Of a stretch of 57,072 nucleotides of DNA, positions 1 to 9,418 are shown one piece after another. Position 1 is the stretch's first letter. Every line of letters starts with the position of its first letter. This stretch comes from Thermoflexales bacterium (GTDB lineage Bacteria > Chloroflexota > Anaerolineae > J036 > Brachytrichaceae): NCBI GenBank assembly GCA_025057935.1, contig JANWUW010000020.1, positions 1-57,072 of the forward strand, in the 5' to 3' direction. A model generated the notes under the pieces. That model made no database searches and had not been told where the DNA came from. It saw nothing but the letters and a program-made list of their open reading frames with translations. The position numbers were made by a program, and so were the translations under genes.

Positions 1-2055
1 TCCGCCGATCTGCACAAACAACGGCGCGAACACGAGCGACACAACGCTCATCAGCTTGATAAGGATGTTCAGCGAGGGACCACTGGTGTCCTTGAAGGGA
101 TCGCCGACCGTGTCACCGACAACAGCCGCCTTGTGATTTGCTGAGCCTTTGCCGCCTAACTCACCAGTCTCGATGAACTTCTTGGCGTTGTCCCACGCGC
201 CGCCAGCATTCGCCATCATTACAGCGAGCACGAAGCCGCTCCCCGTTGCACCGACGAGCAGCCCCGCTAGCGCCGCTGGACCAAGCACGATGCCGACGAC
301 CAATGGCGCGGCAACGGCAAGCACGCCGGGCACGATCATCTCGCGCAGCGCCGAGCGCGTGCTGATCGCCACACAACGCGCGTAATCCGCGCGCGCAGTG
401 CCTTCCATCAACCCGGGGATCTCGCGGAATTGGCGACGCACCTCAGTGACGATCTCCATCGCTGCGCGCCCCACTGCCGTCATGGTGATCGCTGTGAAGA
501 GGAAGGGGAGCATCGCGCCGAACAGCAGCGCACCCAGCAGCTTGGGGTCAAGCAAGGTGAGCTGTTCCGCGCGCAAGCCAGCTGTCTGCGCGTACGCAGC
601 GATCAAGCCGAGCGCTGTGAGCACCGCAGAGCCGATCGCGAATCCCTTCCCTGTGGCGGCTGTGGTGTTCCCCAGCGAGTCTAGCGCGTCGGTGCGCTGG
701 CGCACCTCTTTTGGCAAGTGCGCCATCTCTGCGATGCCGCCGGCGTTGTCGGCGACGGGGCCGTAGGCGTCGGTCGCAAGCGTCACGCCCAACGTGCTCA
801 GCATGCCGACCGCGGCGAGCGCCACTGCGTACAAGCCGCCATCGGCACCGCCAAGCTTGCCAGTAGCAGTGTTGTTGTAGCCGAGCAAGTAGGCGCCGAT
901 CACGGCGATCACGACCACCACCACAGGCGCAAAAGTGGAGCGCATGCCCACAGCAAGCCCTTCGATGATCAGCGTCGCCACGCCCGTCTGCGCGCTGCGC
1001 GCAATGCCTTGCGTCGGCTTCTCGGTGTAGCTAGTGAAATACTCAGTGAAGTAGGCGATGAGCAAACCTGCGGCTAAGCCGAGCAGGATAGCGAGAAAGA
1101 TGGGCCAACCGATTGTGCCGTCGAGCGCGATCAGCGCAGCAATGCCCGGCACCACCAGCGCCGAAGCCGTCCAGACCGCAGTGCGCAAGCTGCGCAGCAG
1201 GTCAGCCTGCGAGGCATTCTCGCGCGTGCGCACCATGAACGAGCCAATCAGCGAAGCGAGGATGCCCACACCAGCGATGGCGAAGGGCAAGAAGATCGCC
1301 GATGTGCTGAGCTCGCCGCGCTGCGCGCCGACCACGGCGACTGCTGAAGCAGCGACGATCGAACCGACATAGGACTCATACAGGTCAGCGCCCATGCCAG
1401 CAACGTCGCCCACGTTATCGCCCACATTGTCGGCGATCACTGCTGGATTGCGCGGGTCATCCTCAGGGATGCCAGCTTCGACCTTGCCCACGAGGTCAGC
1501 GCCGACGTCGGCAGCTTTGGTGTAGATGCCGCCGCCGACGCGCGCGAAGAGCGCAATCGCCGAGGCGCCGAACGAGAAGCCGGTGATGGCATCTATTGCC
1601 TCGCGACCCATGCCAAAGAGAAAGAACAACGCTGAGACGCCGAGCAAGCCAAGGCTGACCACGCTCATGCCCATCACGCTGCCGCTGCGGAACGCCACAC
1701 GCAAGCCGGCGTCCAGCGACTTCATTGCTGCAGCGGCAGTGCGCGTGTTAGCGCGCGTGGCGATGCTCATGCCAATGAAGCCCGTGAGCGCCGAAGTGAA
1801 AGCGCCGACGAGAAAGCTCACGGCTGTCTGCCAACGAATGAAAATCGCAATCAGCGCCGCCACGACCACCGCAAAGATCACCAGCACGCGATACTCCTGC
1901 GCAAGGAACGCTTGAGCGCCCTCGCGCACTGCGCTGCTAATCTGCTGCATGGTCACGTTGCCTGCGTCGCTAGCGAGCACAGCGCGCGCGGTAAACGCCA
2001 CGTAAGCCAGCCCGACAAGACTCATAAGGAGCGCGAACAGGATTGGGGACATCAT
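1..2055 (-). CDS. hppA: K+-dependent membrane-bound pyrophosphatase (3' end cut by window)
   Basis: Integral membrane ion pump that couples hydrolysis of cytoplasmic pyrophosphate to H+ or Na+ export. Reading minus from ATG ATG at 2055 gives 685 residues of a polytopic protein with no stop inside the window, close to full family length, so only a few C-terminal residues are missing. The substrate signature [11 protein letters not shown] lies near 1478-1508 and is followed by the Asp-rich DNVGDNVGD motif. A second Asp-rich motif ([14 protein letters not shown]) lies near the left edge. The motif [11 protein letters not shown] (about 640-672) has Ala and Gly where K+-independent pumps have Lys and Thr, so I infer the K+-dependent subclass. 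H+ versus Na+ specificity was not resolved. A GAGG lies 4 nt before the start, and a TAGAAT box at 2110-2115 gives it its own promoter just after the upstream hydrolase gene. Confidence 0.95.
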   Translation of the reverse strand, partial: MMSPILFALLMSLVGLAYVAFTARAVLASDAGNVTMQQISSAVREGAQAFLAQEYRVLVIFAVVVAALIAIFIRWQTAVSFLVGAFTSALTGFIGMSIATRANTRTAAAAMKSLDAGLRVAFRSGSVMGMSVVSLGLLGVSALFFLFGMGREAIDAITGFSFGASAIALFARVGGGIYTKAADVGADLVGKVEAGIPEDDPRNPAVIADNVGDNVGDVAGMGADLYESYVGSIVAASAVAVVGAQRGELSTSAIFLPFAIAGVGILASLIGSFMVRTRENASQADLLRSLRTAVWTASALVVPGIAALIALDGTIGWPIFLAILLGLAAGLLIAYFTEYFTSYTEKPTQGIARSAQTGVATLIIEGLAVGMRSTFAPVVVVVIAVIGAYLLGYNNTATGKLGGADGGLYAVALAAVGMLSTLGVTLATDAYGPVADNAGGIAEMAHLPKEVRQRTDALDSLGNTTAATGKGFAIGSAVLTALGLIAAYAQTAGLRAEQLTLLDPKLLGALLFGAMLPFLFTAITMTAVGRAAMEIVTEVRRQFREIPGLMEGTARADYARCVAISTRSALREMIVPGVLAVAAPLVVGIVLGPAALAGLLVGATGSGFVLAVMMANAGGAWDNAKKFIETGELGGKGSANHKAAVVGDTVGDPFKDTSGPSLNILIKLMSVVSLVFAPLFVQIGG

Positions 2056-2109
2056 CGTGCCTCTACCTTGACCAGTCCTCGGTTGGATTCTGTTCGAAAG
2101 CGGGCGTGG

Positions 2110-2115
2110 ATTCTA
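2110..2115 (-). promoter_or_regulatory. Probable -10 box of hppA
   Basis: TAGAAT on the minus strand, 25 bp after the hydrolase stop and about 55 bp before the hppA ATG. It leaves a leader of roughly 48 nt that contains a GAGG ribosome site. No convincing -35 box was seen. Confidence 0.45.
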
Positions 2116-2139
2116 CCTGCCTTCGGTGAGGGCACGCGC

Positions 2140-4935
2140 TCAACGTCGCACGAGAGGAACGAAGACAGCCGCGCGCGGCAGCTCAAACACGTAGAGAAAC
2201 ACAGCGCCTGGCGGCAAGCCACCCATCGCGCCCCCTGTGGCGGGGGTGATGGACAGCTCGCCATCGCTGCACTCGCTCGGTGGCACCTCAAATGCTGTGA
2301 TGGCGATGTGGTCTCCCTCAAGATTGGAGGTCTCAGGGTGCACGAAGCTACCATCGGGCGCAGTGAGCGCGTAGCGCACGAGGCGCGTGCACGCGCGCAT
2401 CGGCAGGCGCAGCGTCACAGGTGTTGTGCCATCACCGAAGTCAACCCCATGATGCTGCCCTGGGATTTTGCGCGAAAGCACAAACACCGCGAGTGTGCGC
2501 TCGCCTGTGATCGCGTATGCCGCAACCAGCGGCGTGGCAGTGCCGCCTATGGTGTGCGTTGGGACGCTGATTGTGTTCACACGCAGCATGGCATCGCCGA
2601 GCGCGTAGCGATTGCGCATCATCAGCGCCAGCCAAGCTGCATGCCGCCGAAAGCCGCCCTGCAGCGGCATGGTGTGCGAGGTCCAGTTCTTGCCGCCCGC
2701 AAATGCAAAATACTGCTGCGCGGCATACCCAGTTTGGCTAGAATACAGCCAAGCGTCCATCGCCGCAACAGCCATGGCGAGTGATTTGCCGTAACGCTGC
2801 GAAACGGCGGTCTGCGTCACTGTGCCTGTGCCTGGCACGTAATACCCACTCGGTCCTCCCTCGTAGGCGATTACGCGGTAGTTCGCCAGGCTGCTCACAA
2901 TGAGTTGATTGCGCACGCGGCTAATGTCGTCCAGCAACTTGAAGTTGCCAAGGAAAGCACCTGCGGCTGTCCTCTGCAAGCCAGTGATGTCGAAGGTCTG
3001 GAAGGGGGTTTCGCCTATCTCCCACTTTGGACCGACGTAGTTAGCATGCCCAAGATAAGCCGTGACGGTCGGTGCCCAAACAGCAGCGAGTTCCCCGTAG
3101 GAGGTGCGCGCGAGATCGTTCTTGCCCTCGAAGCGCGCGGTGTAGTTCGCGTTGAGCGCAAATTTGATCTTGCTGCCCAAGTTGTGTTGCTGCCACCACG
3201 GATGTCCCATCACGCGCTCGCCGAAGTAGAACTGCGCGAACAGCCCATACTCCTGCCCGCCCCAGTTCACGATGCCTGGCTCGCCAAAGCCATGCCAGCC
3301 GTAGCCACCCGTGCCCGCGTGCCACGTCTCGTTGCCAAACTCGAGAATGATCTCGCGGAACTCGTCTGTCCACGGGCGACCATGTCCGCGCTGGGTGTAG
3401 CGGAGATGCGCAAGCGGCTTGCTCGTAGGCGTGTCAACGTTGGGATCGTAAGGCACGCCGAGATATTCCATGAGCTTCAGCCAATCTTCCTCAACGTACT
3501 CCTCGCTCAAAGTGAGGTAAGGCACAACGCGCGTCTCGGGGCTATCACCCGTCGCGAGCGCGAGGTTCAGCGCCTGGAGCACGGTGAGGTTCATGTTGGG
3601 ATTGAAACGGACGTTGAGGTGAAGGCGGCGATCATCAATGTCGGCGCTGGGATAGTTGGAGACCAAGCGTTCAATGGGCTGATGTCCTTCGTAAGTGTGC
3701 GTGTAGAAGCGCAGCGCGGGCTTGCGCCCTTTGGACGGGAGCGCTGCCATGATCTCGTCGAGCGCATACTTATGCGGCACGAATGGGCCGGGGTGATCCG
3801 CGTCGTAGCGATACACCAGAAAGTTGTCCACCCACAATGTGCCTGCGCCGCTCACTTCTAGCCCCAAGGTGCTCAGGGTGGTGGTAGTTGGGAAAGCAGG
3901 AGCAGTGAACGTGTATAGATAGCGCTGCCAAGTGCTCGTCACAGTCCACCAGTTGGGCTGGGTGATGTTCTGATAAGTGCCCGTGGCGCGGAAGCGCACC
4001 TGCCCACTGGGCAAGCCTTCTTGCTTCAACCAAACATCCACTCGATAAGTTGCGCTGGGCACAAGCTGGCTATACCACTCCTCGTCGGTGTGCATGCGCA
4101 ACAAGAATTGACCAGCGCGACCAGCGCCTGAGAAGACGAGCTTAAGCGCGGTTTCCCCAGGGTCAGCGGCGATGAACTCAGGCGGCAGGGTGTTGTAGTC
4201 ATGAGCTTCAAGCGTGGCGCTGGCGACGTTTGTTTGTGCGTTGAGGATGCCGACGTTGGGCTGGAACAGGTGGCGAACGCGCGGGTGAATCTCACGCGTG
4301 ACGAGCAGCGTTTTGCGCACGGTGATAAGGGCATGGTCGCCATAGCGCAGCGGCAGCGCCGGCGTGATGTACACCCGATTGGTGTGCGTGGGCAGGTTGC
4401 CCTCAGCGATCCAACCGCCTTGGGGCACACTTGCCACGCCCACAGTGATCACCCGCTCTGCCCCCACTGGGAGGCGCATCCATCCGCTAAGGTAATTGGT
4501 GTAAGTCACGGGCTGGCCGCTGGCATCCACAAGGCGGTAGAAGCGCACGCTTGCACCGTCGCCGAAGCCAGTGTAGTTCTGCTCGTACATGTGCACGCCG
4601 CCCAGCTTGCTCCACGAGAACCAACGTGTGCTCGGAGCGTTTGGGTTGAAGTCCTCGCCCGTGCTCTCGACACGCACGAGGTAACGCTCATAGGCAGGCT
4701 CCATGCCACTGTTCCAGATCAGGTTGTTGATCGTGAGGTTGGTGCCGCCCGCAAGCGTGCTCACATTAAAGCCTAGCGGCTCAATCGCTGTGGCGACGAC
4801 GTCGCTGGTGATCTCAAATTCGGCGGGCAGTGTATGAGATGACATCTGCGCGCCTGCAAGCCCCGGGAAGAACAGGAGTGATGAAGCCAAAAGGAGCGCC
4901 GCAATCGGAAGCCGATGTGCACAATGTGAGTCCAT
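2140..4935 (-). CDS. Large secreted glycoside-hydrolase-like protein with carbohydrate-binding module
   Basis: 931 residues. I chose the ATG at 4935 because a strong GGAGGGAGGG precedes it by about 4 nt; an in-frame start 21 nt upstream has no such site. The N-terminus is a signal peptide (hydrophobic stretch, cleavage likely after Ala-Gly-Ala near residue 29). Residues about 240-400 look like a CBM4/9-type beta-sandwich. The catalytic part has the clan GH-A look: EFGNETW with acid/base candidate E536, and AYEGGPSGYY with nucleophile candidate E692. This resembles GH39/GH51-type enzymes, but I cannot assign a family or substrate. The last residues, FVPLVRR, form a tail shared with the secreted nucleotidase at 35076-37883. 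It lies between rlmB and hppA on the same strand, with its own TATAAT box. Confidence 0.8.
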   Translation of the reverse strand: MDSHCAHRLPIAALLLASSLLFFPGLAGAQMSSHTLPAEFEITSDVVATAIEPLGFNVSTLAGGTNLTINNLIWNSGMEPAYERYLVRVESTGEDFNPNAPSTRWFSWSKLGGVHMYEQNYTGFGDGASVRFYRLVDASGQPVTYTNYLSGWMRLPVGAERVITVGVASVPQGGWIAEGNLPTHTNRVYITPALPLRYGDHALITVRKTLLVTREIHPRVRHLFQPNVGILNAQTNVASATLEAHDYNTLPPEFIAADPGETALKLVFSGAGRAGQFLLRMHTDEEWYSQLVPSATYRVDVWLKQEGLPSGQVRFRATGTYQNITQPNWWTVTSTWQRYLYTFTAPAFPTTTTLSTLGLEVSGAGTLWVDNFLVYRYDADHPGPFVPHKYALDEIMAALPSKGRKPALRFYTHTYEGHQPIERLVSNYPSADIDDRRLHLNVRFNPNMNLTVLQALNLALATGDSPETRVVPYLTLSEEYVEEDWLKLMEYLGVPYDPNVDTPTSKPLAHLRYTQRGHGRPWTDEFREIILEFGNETWHAGTGGYGWHGFGEPGIVNWGGQEYGLFAQFYFGERVMGHPWWQQHNLGSKIKFALNANYTARFEGKNDLARTSYGELAAVWAPTVTAYLGHANYVGPKWEIGETPFQTFDITGLQRTAAGAFLGNFKLLDDISRVRNQLIVSSLANYRVIAYEGGPSGYYVPGTGTVTQTAVSQRYGKSLAMAVAAMDAWLYSSQTGYAAQQYFAFAGGKNWTSHTMPLQGGFRRHAAWLALMMRNRYALGDAMLRVNTISVPTHTIGGTATPLVAAYAITGERTLAVFVLSRKIPGQHHGVDFGDGTTPVTLRLPMRACTRLVRYALTAPDGSFVHPETSNLEGDHIAITAFEVPPSECSDGELSITPATGGAMGGLPPGAVFLYVFELPRAAVFVPLVRR

Positions 4936-4976
4936 GACCCTCCCTCCGAGAAACAACCAGCTTTCAACCGCTTGCG

Positions 4977-4982
4977 ATTATA
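4977..4982 (-). promoter_or_regulatory. Probable -10 box of the secreted hydrolase gene
   Basis: A perfect TATAAT on the minus strand overlaps the TAA stop codon of rlmB. The implied leader is about 35 nt and ends in the strong GGAGG site of the hydrolase gene. The gene may therefore be transcribed both alone and by read-through from rlmB. Confidence 0.5.
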
Positions 4983-5712
4983 GGTCTCGCCCGCGCTGCC
5001 TGAAGGCTTCGTAGAGCGCCACTGCGCCAGCCGTCGCTGCGTTCAACGAAGCCACCTGCCCACGCATGGGGATGCGCAAGACAAAATCCGCGCGCTCGCG
5101 CAGCAGGCGATGCACACCCTCGCCTTCGCCACCGACGATCAGCGCCAGCCGCCCGCGCAGATCGGCCTGGTAGATCGTCTGCTCGGCGGCGCCGTGCAAC
5201 GCTGCCACCCACACGTCGCGCGCCTTGAGCGTCTCCACAGCGCGCGCGAGGTTCACTACCTGCGCGATGCGCAAGTGTTCGCTCGCGCCCGAAGAAGCGT
5301 TGACCACTGCAGGCGTAATGCCCACGCCGCGCCGCTGCCCAAGCACCACTCCAAACACGCCCACTGCTTCTGCCGTGCGCAGCAGGTTGCCCACGTTGTG
5401 CGGATCTTGCAGCCCGTCGAGCACAAGCAACAACGGCTCGGCGACTTCGTCCAATCCGCGGAGGAGGTCATCGAAGTCTAGGTAGGGATAGCTGCTTGTT
5501 TCTGCGACCACACCTTGGGCTTGCGGCGAGATGGCGTTGATCTGTTGCCGTGGGACGTTCAACACAGGAATGCGGCGCGCTTCGGCAAGCTGACGAATGG
5601 CGCGCAAGATCGGCGCGTCCTCTACGCTCTCAGCGATCAACACACGGTGCACACGGCGGCGCCCCGCGCGCAGACACTCATGCACAGCGTGGCGGCTGTA
5701 GAGCCTCTCCAT
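4978..5712 (-). CDS. rlmB: 23S rRNA 2'-O-methyltransferase, TrmH/RlmB family (SpoU)
   Basis: SpoU-class methyltransferase predicted to methylate the 2'-OH of a guanosine in 23S rRNA (G2251 in E. coli numbering). The 244-residue length is typical. An N-terminal substrate-binding domain (about 1-75; HAVHECL, VLIAES) is followed by the knotted SPOUT domain with its three motifs: NVGNLLRTAEA (motif 1), GGEGEG (motif 2) and SLNAATAGAVALYEA (motif 3). It begins 9 bp after the stop of the upstream membrane glycosyltransferase and is probably co-transcribed with it. A related TrmH-family enzyme acting on another RNA cannot be excluded, but the N-terminal domain favours RlmB. Confidence 0.92.
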   Translation of the reverse strand: MERLYSRHAVHECLRAGRRRVHRVLIAESVEDAPILRAIRQLAEARRIPVLNVPRQQINAISPQAQGVVAETSSYPYLDFDDLLRGLDEVAEPLLLVLDGLQDPHNVGNLLRTAEAVGVFGVVLGQRRGVGITPAVVNASSGASEHLRIAQVVNLARAVETLKARDVWVAALHGAAEQTIYQADLRGRLALIVGGEGEGVHRLLRERADFVLRIPMRGQVASLNAATAGAVALYEAFRQRGRDL

Positions 5713-5721
5713 GTCGCAACA

Positions 5722-8040
5722 TCAAGGCGCGACTGTGAACGGCAACGCTAAATAATCCGCGCCACCGCCAAGCGTGCCAACGTCGTGAACCGGCATGCGG
5801 GCGCCGTCCGCGCGATACAACCCGAAGCGCACCTCATATTGACCGGGCGGCAAGGGCGCATCAAGCGCAAGGATGTAGCGGTCGCCGCGAATCACATCGC
5901 CGGCGCGCCACCAACGCGGCGCGAAGCCGCCACCCAACGCGCGCGCATCGCCTTGCGGCGGCAGCTTAACGCCGCTGGCGTCGAACAACTGCACGAAGGT
6001 CGTGTAGTCCTCCGTGAAGTCCGCTGTGGCGCGCCAATCAATCTCGAGCTCAATCGCACCCGAGGTGCGCACGAGGCGGGCTTCGAGCACATCAGCTTGG
6101 GCAAAGCGAGCCGCTGGCGCGAAGGCTGACGAAGAAGGGATCGCGGCAACGCTCGCCGCTTCGTAGCGTTGTCGTCCAGTTGGGCGACCTTGACCATCGA
6201 AGGTCGCCATGAAAACGTGGCGCGTGAAGTCCCAGAAGCCGACGTCAAGCCAAAGCGTGGTCGGCAGGCGCTGTGTCAACGTCGGCGTCTGTGCCACGCG
6301 CAGGCGGTAACGATCGGCGATGATGACGCCAGGCTGCCACAGCGTGGTGGGATACATGCCGCCGCCAGGGTAAGTATCGAGCACCAGCAACTCAGCATCG
6401 CCGCGCCCATACAGCCTTATGAACGCGCTGAGGTTGCGCGTGATCGGCTGCAGGGCCTGCCAGTAAAGCGTCACGTCGAGCATCTCGCCAGGCTGCACGC
6501 GCGCGCGCGGCGTGTTCACCTCAAAGCCAATCCAACGGATGCCGCCCTCGAAGAACAGCTCCGTGCGCGTGAAGTTCGAGGTGGGCAGCGCAGATTCGCT
6601 AGGCAGCAGCGTGGGCAGCGCATACGCTGGTCGCACATACACGAACGGCGCTGCGAGCGTGAGCGCGGCGAGCGGGAGCGCAATCAACACCCAGGCGTGG
6701 CGTGCGAGGCGCGGCAAGGGATCACGCAGGGGCAGCAGCACGGCGCGCGCCAGCGTGGCGATGCCATGCGCCATGAGCACGGCAATCGCAGCGATCACCG
6801 GGAACATCAGCCGCCCCTGGCTGGCGAGCGTGAGCGAGGTCCAGCGCACGAGCGCCGCGAAAGTGATGAGCACAGCGCCGCTCAACATCATGAGCACAAG
6901 CGGATGCGGCTGAAGCCAACCCTGCAGCGTGCGCGCGCGCTGCGCATGTCGCCATGCCGCGAGCAGCAAGCCAACGCCGGCGAGGATGAGCAGCCCCTCC
7001 AGCGCGTCGTAGATCAGCGCGTGCATGGGGATGTTCACTGCGCCGAACAGCCCCCAATACGCCATGTAAAACCCCTCCCACTCGCGCGCGAGTTCGAGCA
7101 GCGAGGGAGCTGCCTCGCGCGCGCCTGCGATGCGCGCCATCATGGCCGTGCCGGTGAAGTCGCCGTAGAGGAGCGCATTGCGCACGTACCACCAGCCGGC
7201 GATCAACGCTGTCATCGCCCATGCGAGGAGCGCGAAGCGCACCGCAGCGCGCCAACGACCACAGCCAAAAGCGCGCAACGCCACGGGCAACGGCGCGATC
7301 GCCGCTACCGCAAGCCCTGAGGCTTTGCTCAGTGCAGCAGCGCCGCCGAGCACACCAAGCACTAACGCGGCGCGCCACGCCGGCGCGTCAGCATGCAGCG
7401 CGCGCGCTGCGACCACAAGCGCAAGCGTGCTCAGCGCCACGGTGAGCGTGTCGTTGTTGACCGACGCCATGATGTGCACAAACATGGGGTTGAACGCCAC
7501 CAGCGACGCAGCCAACAACGCCGTGGCTTCGCCAAGGTTAGCAGCACGTGCGAGGAGATACGCGCCAATCACCGCGATCGCCCCAAACGCAATTCCGACG
7601 CCGCGCAGCACCTGCACAGCCAACACCACACCGCGCCACGGAAATGCCTCATCGGGCAAGTGGATCAACTGATTCCAGTTGCTGGTGGTGTCGGCGCGCC
7701 CGAGCTGAGCGTGTGGGTTCGGATGCGCGCGCGCGGCGAAGTCGCTGCGATCGAAGGGCTGCACAAGCAACGCCATCAGCGCGTAGTAGAGCGGCGGCTG
7801 GCTTCCCTCCTGAGCGTAGTATGTCAGCGGGCGCAGCGCCGCGCGTTCCTCGCGCGTGATCGCCGCGTGAAGCGCAGGGTCCTGGATCGGCAAGCCGCCG
7901 CCACGCGCGAGGTGCTCGACCAACGCAAAGTGTCGCACTTCGTCGGAAACTTCGAGGAACGGCGCGCTTGTGGCGAAGAGGCAGCCAGCGATGAGGTAGG
8001 CGCAGAGCACTGCGACGAGCGCGCGTGGCACAACGGGCAT
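5722..8040 (-). CDS. GT39-like polytopic glycosyltransferase with C-terminal beta-sandwich repeats
   Basis: About 772 residues from the ATG at 8040. Another ATG at 8061 is possible, and an earlier in-frame start at 8127 would run into the divergent gene. The N-terminal two thirds has about a dozen hydrophobic segments and an early SDEVRH motif after the first helix, matching the Asp-Glu site of PMT/GT39 lipid-linked sugar transferases. The last 260 residues form two related soluble domains with the pattern V-x-LYWQA / IEIDWRA, about 100 residues each, of a kind often attached to GT39 proteins in Chloroflexota. It probably moves a sugar from a polyprenyl-phosphate donor on the outer face of the membrane. 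The acceptor is unknown. A TATGAT box at 8057-8062 lies 16 nt before the chosen start. Confidence 0.8.
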   Translation of the reverse strand: MPVVPRALVAVLCAYLIAGCLFATSAPFLEVSDEVRHFALVEHLARGGGLPIQDPALHAAITREERAALRPLTYYAQEGSQPPLYYALMALLVQPFDRSDFAARAHPNPHAQLGRADTTSNWNQLIHLPDEAFPWRGVVLAVQVLRGVGIAFGAIAVIGAYLLARAANLGEATALLAASLVAFNPMFVHIMASVNNDTLTVALSTLALVVAARALHADAPAWRAALVLGVLGGAAALSKASGLAVAAIAPLPVALRAFGCGRWRAAVRFALLAWAMTALIAGWWYVRNALLYGDFTGTAMMARIAGAREAAPSLLELAREWEGFYMAYWGLFGAVNIPMHALIYDALEGLLILAGVGLLLAAWRHAQRARTLQGWLQPHPLVLMMLSGAVLITFAALVRWTSLTLASQGRLMFPVIAAIAVLMAHGIATLARAVLLPLRDPLPRLARHAWVLIALPLAALTLAAPFVYVRPAYALPTLLPSESALPTSNFTRTELFFEGGIRWIGFEVNTPRARVQPGEMLDVTLYWQALQPITRNLSAFIRLYGRGDAELLVLDTYPGGGMYPTTLWQPGVIIADRYRLRVAQTPTLTQRLPTTLWLDVGFWDFTRHVFMATFDGQGRPTGRQRYEAASVAAIPSSSAFAPAARFAQADVLEARLVRTSGAIELEIDWRATADFTEDYTTFVQLFDASGVKLPPQGDARALGGGFAPRWWRAGDVIRGDRYILALDAPLPPGQYEVRFGLYRADGARMPVHDVGTLGGGADYLALPFTVAP

Positions 8041-8056
8041 GGACGACGCGCTGCTA

Positions 8057-8077
8057 ATCATAGCCGCTGCGTACAAT
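8057..8077. promoter_or_regulatory. Back-to-back -10 boxes of a divergent gene pair
   Basis: TATGAT on the minus strand (8057-8062) serves the GT39-like gene. TACAAT on the plus strand (8072-8077) serves the methyltransferase gene. The two boxes are only 9 bp apart, so transcription complexes on the two strands would compete. No clear -35 was found for either. Confidence 0.4.
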
Positions 8078-8099
8078 CGCGCGCGCAAGAGGTGCGCCA

Positions 8100-8825
8100 G
8101 TGACGTGCAACGCATGCTGCGCGACATACGCGCGCGTGTTCGGCAAAAACGTAGCGCGGTTTGAGGCTTGGCGCTATCGCCACTTCGGCCCTGCGCGCGC
8201 CACGCGCACGTTGCTGGCGCTCATACAAGCCGCGCACTCGGCGAAAGACGCGGAGGTGCTCGACATCGGCGCGGGCATCGGCGCGGCGCACCTCGAGCTG
8301 CTCAAAGCAGGCGCGCGCTGCGCGACCGACGTGGATGCTTCGTCGGCATATCTTGAGGCTGCGCGCGCGGAAGCGGAGCGGCTCGGCTTGGGGTCGCGCG
8401 TCACGTATCACTACGCAGACTTCACGCGCGTTGCCGACGCGATCGCACCTGCGGACATCGTGGTGCTCGACCGCACTATCTGCTGCTACCCCGACATGCC
8501 TGCGCTGCTCGGCGCGGCCGCCCGGACGGCGCGCCATGTGCTTGGTCTGGTGTGGCCGCGCGAGACGTGGTGGGTGAGGGCGGCAGTGCGCGCCTTCAAC
8601 ATGTTCGAGCGGCTCACCTCGAGCTGCCCGTTAATGGTGTACGTGCATCCTGTTGCAGCCGTGGACGCTGTTGCCGATCAACACGGATTGCGCTGCTGCG
8701 CCTCACGCGACGTTGGGTTTTGGCACGTGCGCGTTTACGCGCGAGGCTCAGCGCAGCGGCAACACGCGGAAGTTGTCGAAGGCGACGTCCACGCCGGGAG
8801 CGTCGAAAAGCGCGACCGCCATTAA
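8100..8825 (+). CDS. Class I SAM-dependent methyltransferase
   Basis: 241 residues from GTG at 8100, with AGAGGTG about 5 nt upstream. The N-terminus has a Cys cluster (CNACC) and then a YR-x-x-GP-x-x-x-TR pattern. A glycine-rich SAM site follows: VLDIGAGIGAAHLELL (about residues 53-68) with the acidic partner VDAS. This layout matches a widespread but poorly characterised family often named Mg-protoporphyrin methyltransferase-like; there is no bacteriochlorophyll gene nearby, so I would not use that name. Its last 78 nt overlap the tail of the convergent lipoprotein gene, and the C-terminal 30 residues are low in hydrophobic residues and may be an extension. Confidence 0.78.
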   Translation: MTCNACCATYARVFGKNVARFEAWRYRHFGPARATRTLLALIQAAHSAKDAEVLDIGAGIGAAHLELLKAGARCATDVDASSAYLEAARAEAERLGLGSRVTYHYADFTRVADAIAPADIVVLDRTICCYPDMPALLGAAARTARHVLGLVWPRETWWVRAAVRAFNMFERLTSSCPLMVYVHPVAAVDAVADQHGLRCCASRDVGFWHVRVYARGSAQRQHAEVVEGDVHAGSVEKRDRH

Positions 8826-9377
8826 GCCCACGTCGCCAACTGCAAACGTCTCGTCTTCGCGCGTGCCAACGAGCTGATCGTTGACGTAGAAGGCGAAGCG
8901 CTTGCCCTCCATTGTTACGCGCAGCACGTTGGGCGCGTCTTCTGTGCGGATCGCCGGGTGCGCTTGCCACGGCATCCATTCCTGCCACTCCCCATTCGTG
9001 ACCGCGCCTGCGCGCCAGTAGCCGTCGGACGAGATGTTGAAGAAGTAGAAATTCTTGCGATCCTGCACGCGAAAGATGATGCCGAAGCCGTTATCGGTCG
9101 GACCGCCAAGCCGCCGCGCTTCGACTTCAACGCCGCCGTCCTTGAACCGCTTGCCGCTCAGCGTCCATTGTGCGGTGCTCGCCTGCTTGACGATGATGCG
9201 CAAGCTGCCCGCGTCGTAGCGCACTTCGGCGGAAAGATCATCTGCCGTTTCCCAGCCGCTTGAAGGATTGCTGAAATCATCTTGGTAGGGCAAGGGAGTG
9301 AGCTGCTCGCTCCCGCCGCTGCATGCGACGCCCCCCAGCAGCATGAGCGCGCTGATGGCTCGTCGTAAACCTTGCAT
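8748..9377 (-). CDS. Probable lipoprotein with concanavalin-like (DUF1080-type) domain
   Basis: 209 residues. The N-terminus has a short hydrophobic stretch ending GVACSGG, a non-canonical lipobox (Gly at -3), so lipidation is likely but not certain. The rest is one jelly-roll domain: DDFSNPSSGW at the start, GFGIIFRVQD in the middle and a closing VAFDNFRV. This is typical of the LamG/DUF1080 folds that bind or process glycans. No catalytic residues can be assigned. It converges with and overlaps the methyltransferase gene by 78 nt. A TATCAT box lies 10 nt before the ATG with no Shine-Dalgarno, suggesting a near-leaderless mRNA. Confidence 0.75.
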   Translation of the reverse strand: MQGLRRAISALMLLGGVACSGGSEQLTPLPYQDDFSNPSSGWETADDLSAEVRYDAGSLRIIVKQASTAQWTLSGKRFKDGGVEVEARRLGGPTDNGFGIIFRVQDRKNFYFFNISSDGYWRAGAVTNGEWQEWMPWQAHPAIRTEDAPNVLRVTMEGKRFAFYVNDQLVGTREDETFAVGDVGLMAVALFDAPGVDVAFDNFRVLPLR

Positions 9378-9387
9378 GGTGACGTGG

Positions 9388-9411
9388 ATGATATTCGGTT
9401 TGTGGGATAAT
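9388..9411. promoter_or_regulatory. Divergent -10 boxes: lipoprotein (-) and RNase P RNA (+)
   Basis: Minus-strand TATCAT at 9388-9393 lies 10 nt before the lipoprotein ATG at 9377. Plus-strand GATAAT at 9406-9411 is followed about 8 nt later by the predicted 5' end of the RNase P RNA, the distance expected for a start site. Neither has a recognisable -35. Confidence 0.5.
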
Positions 9412-9418
9412 GGTCGTC

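Noticed and set aside
6169-7320. Long plus-strand open frame (383 codons) opposite the GT39-like gene
   Set aside because: Its translation is rich in Arg, His, Gln and Ala with no hydrophobic core or family motif; it is the antisense shadow of a clear membrane protein gene.
8100-8825. Naming the methyltransferase as Mg-protoporphyrin O-methyltransferase (bchM)
   Set aside because: The likeness is only to a broad family often given that label; no other bacteriochlorophyll genes are present.
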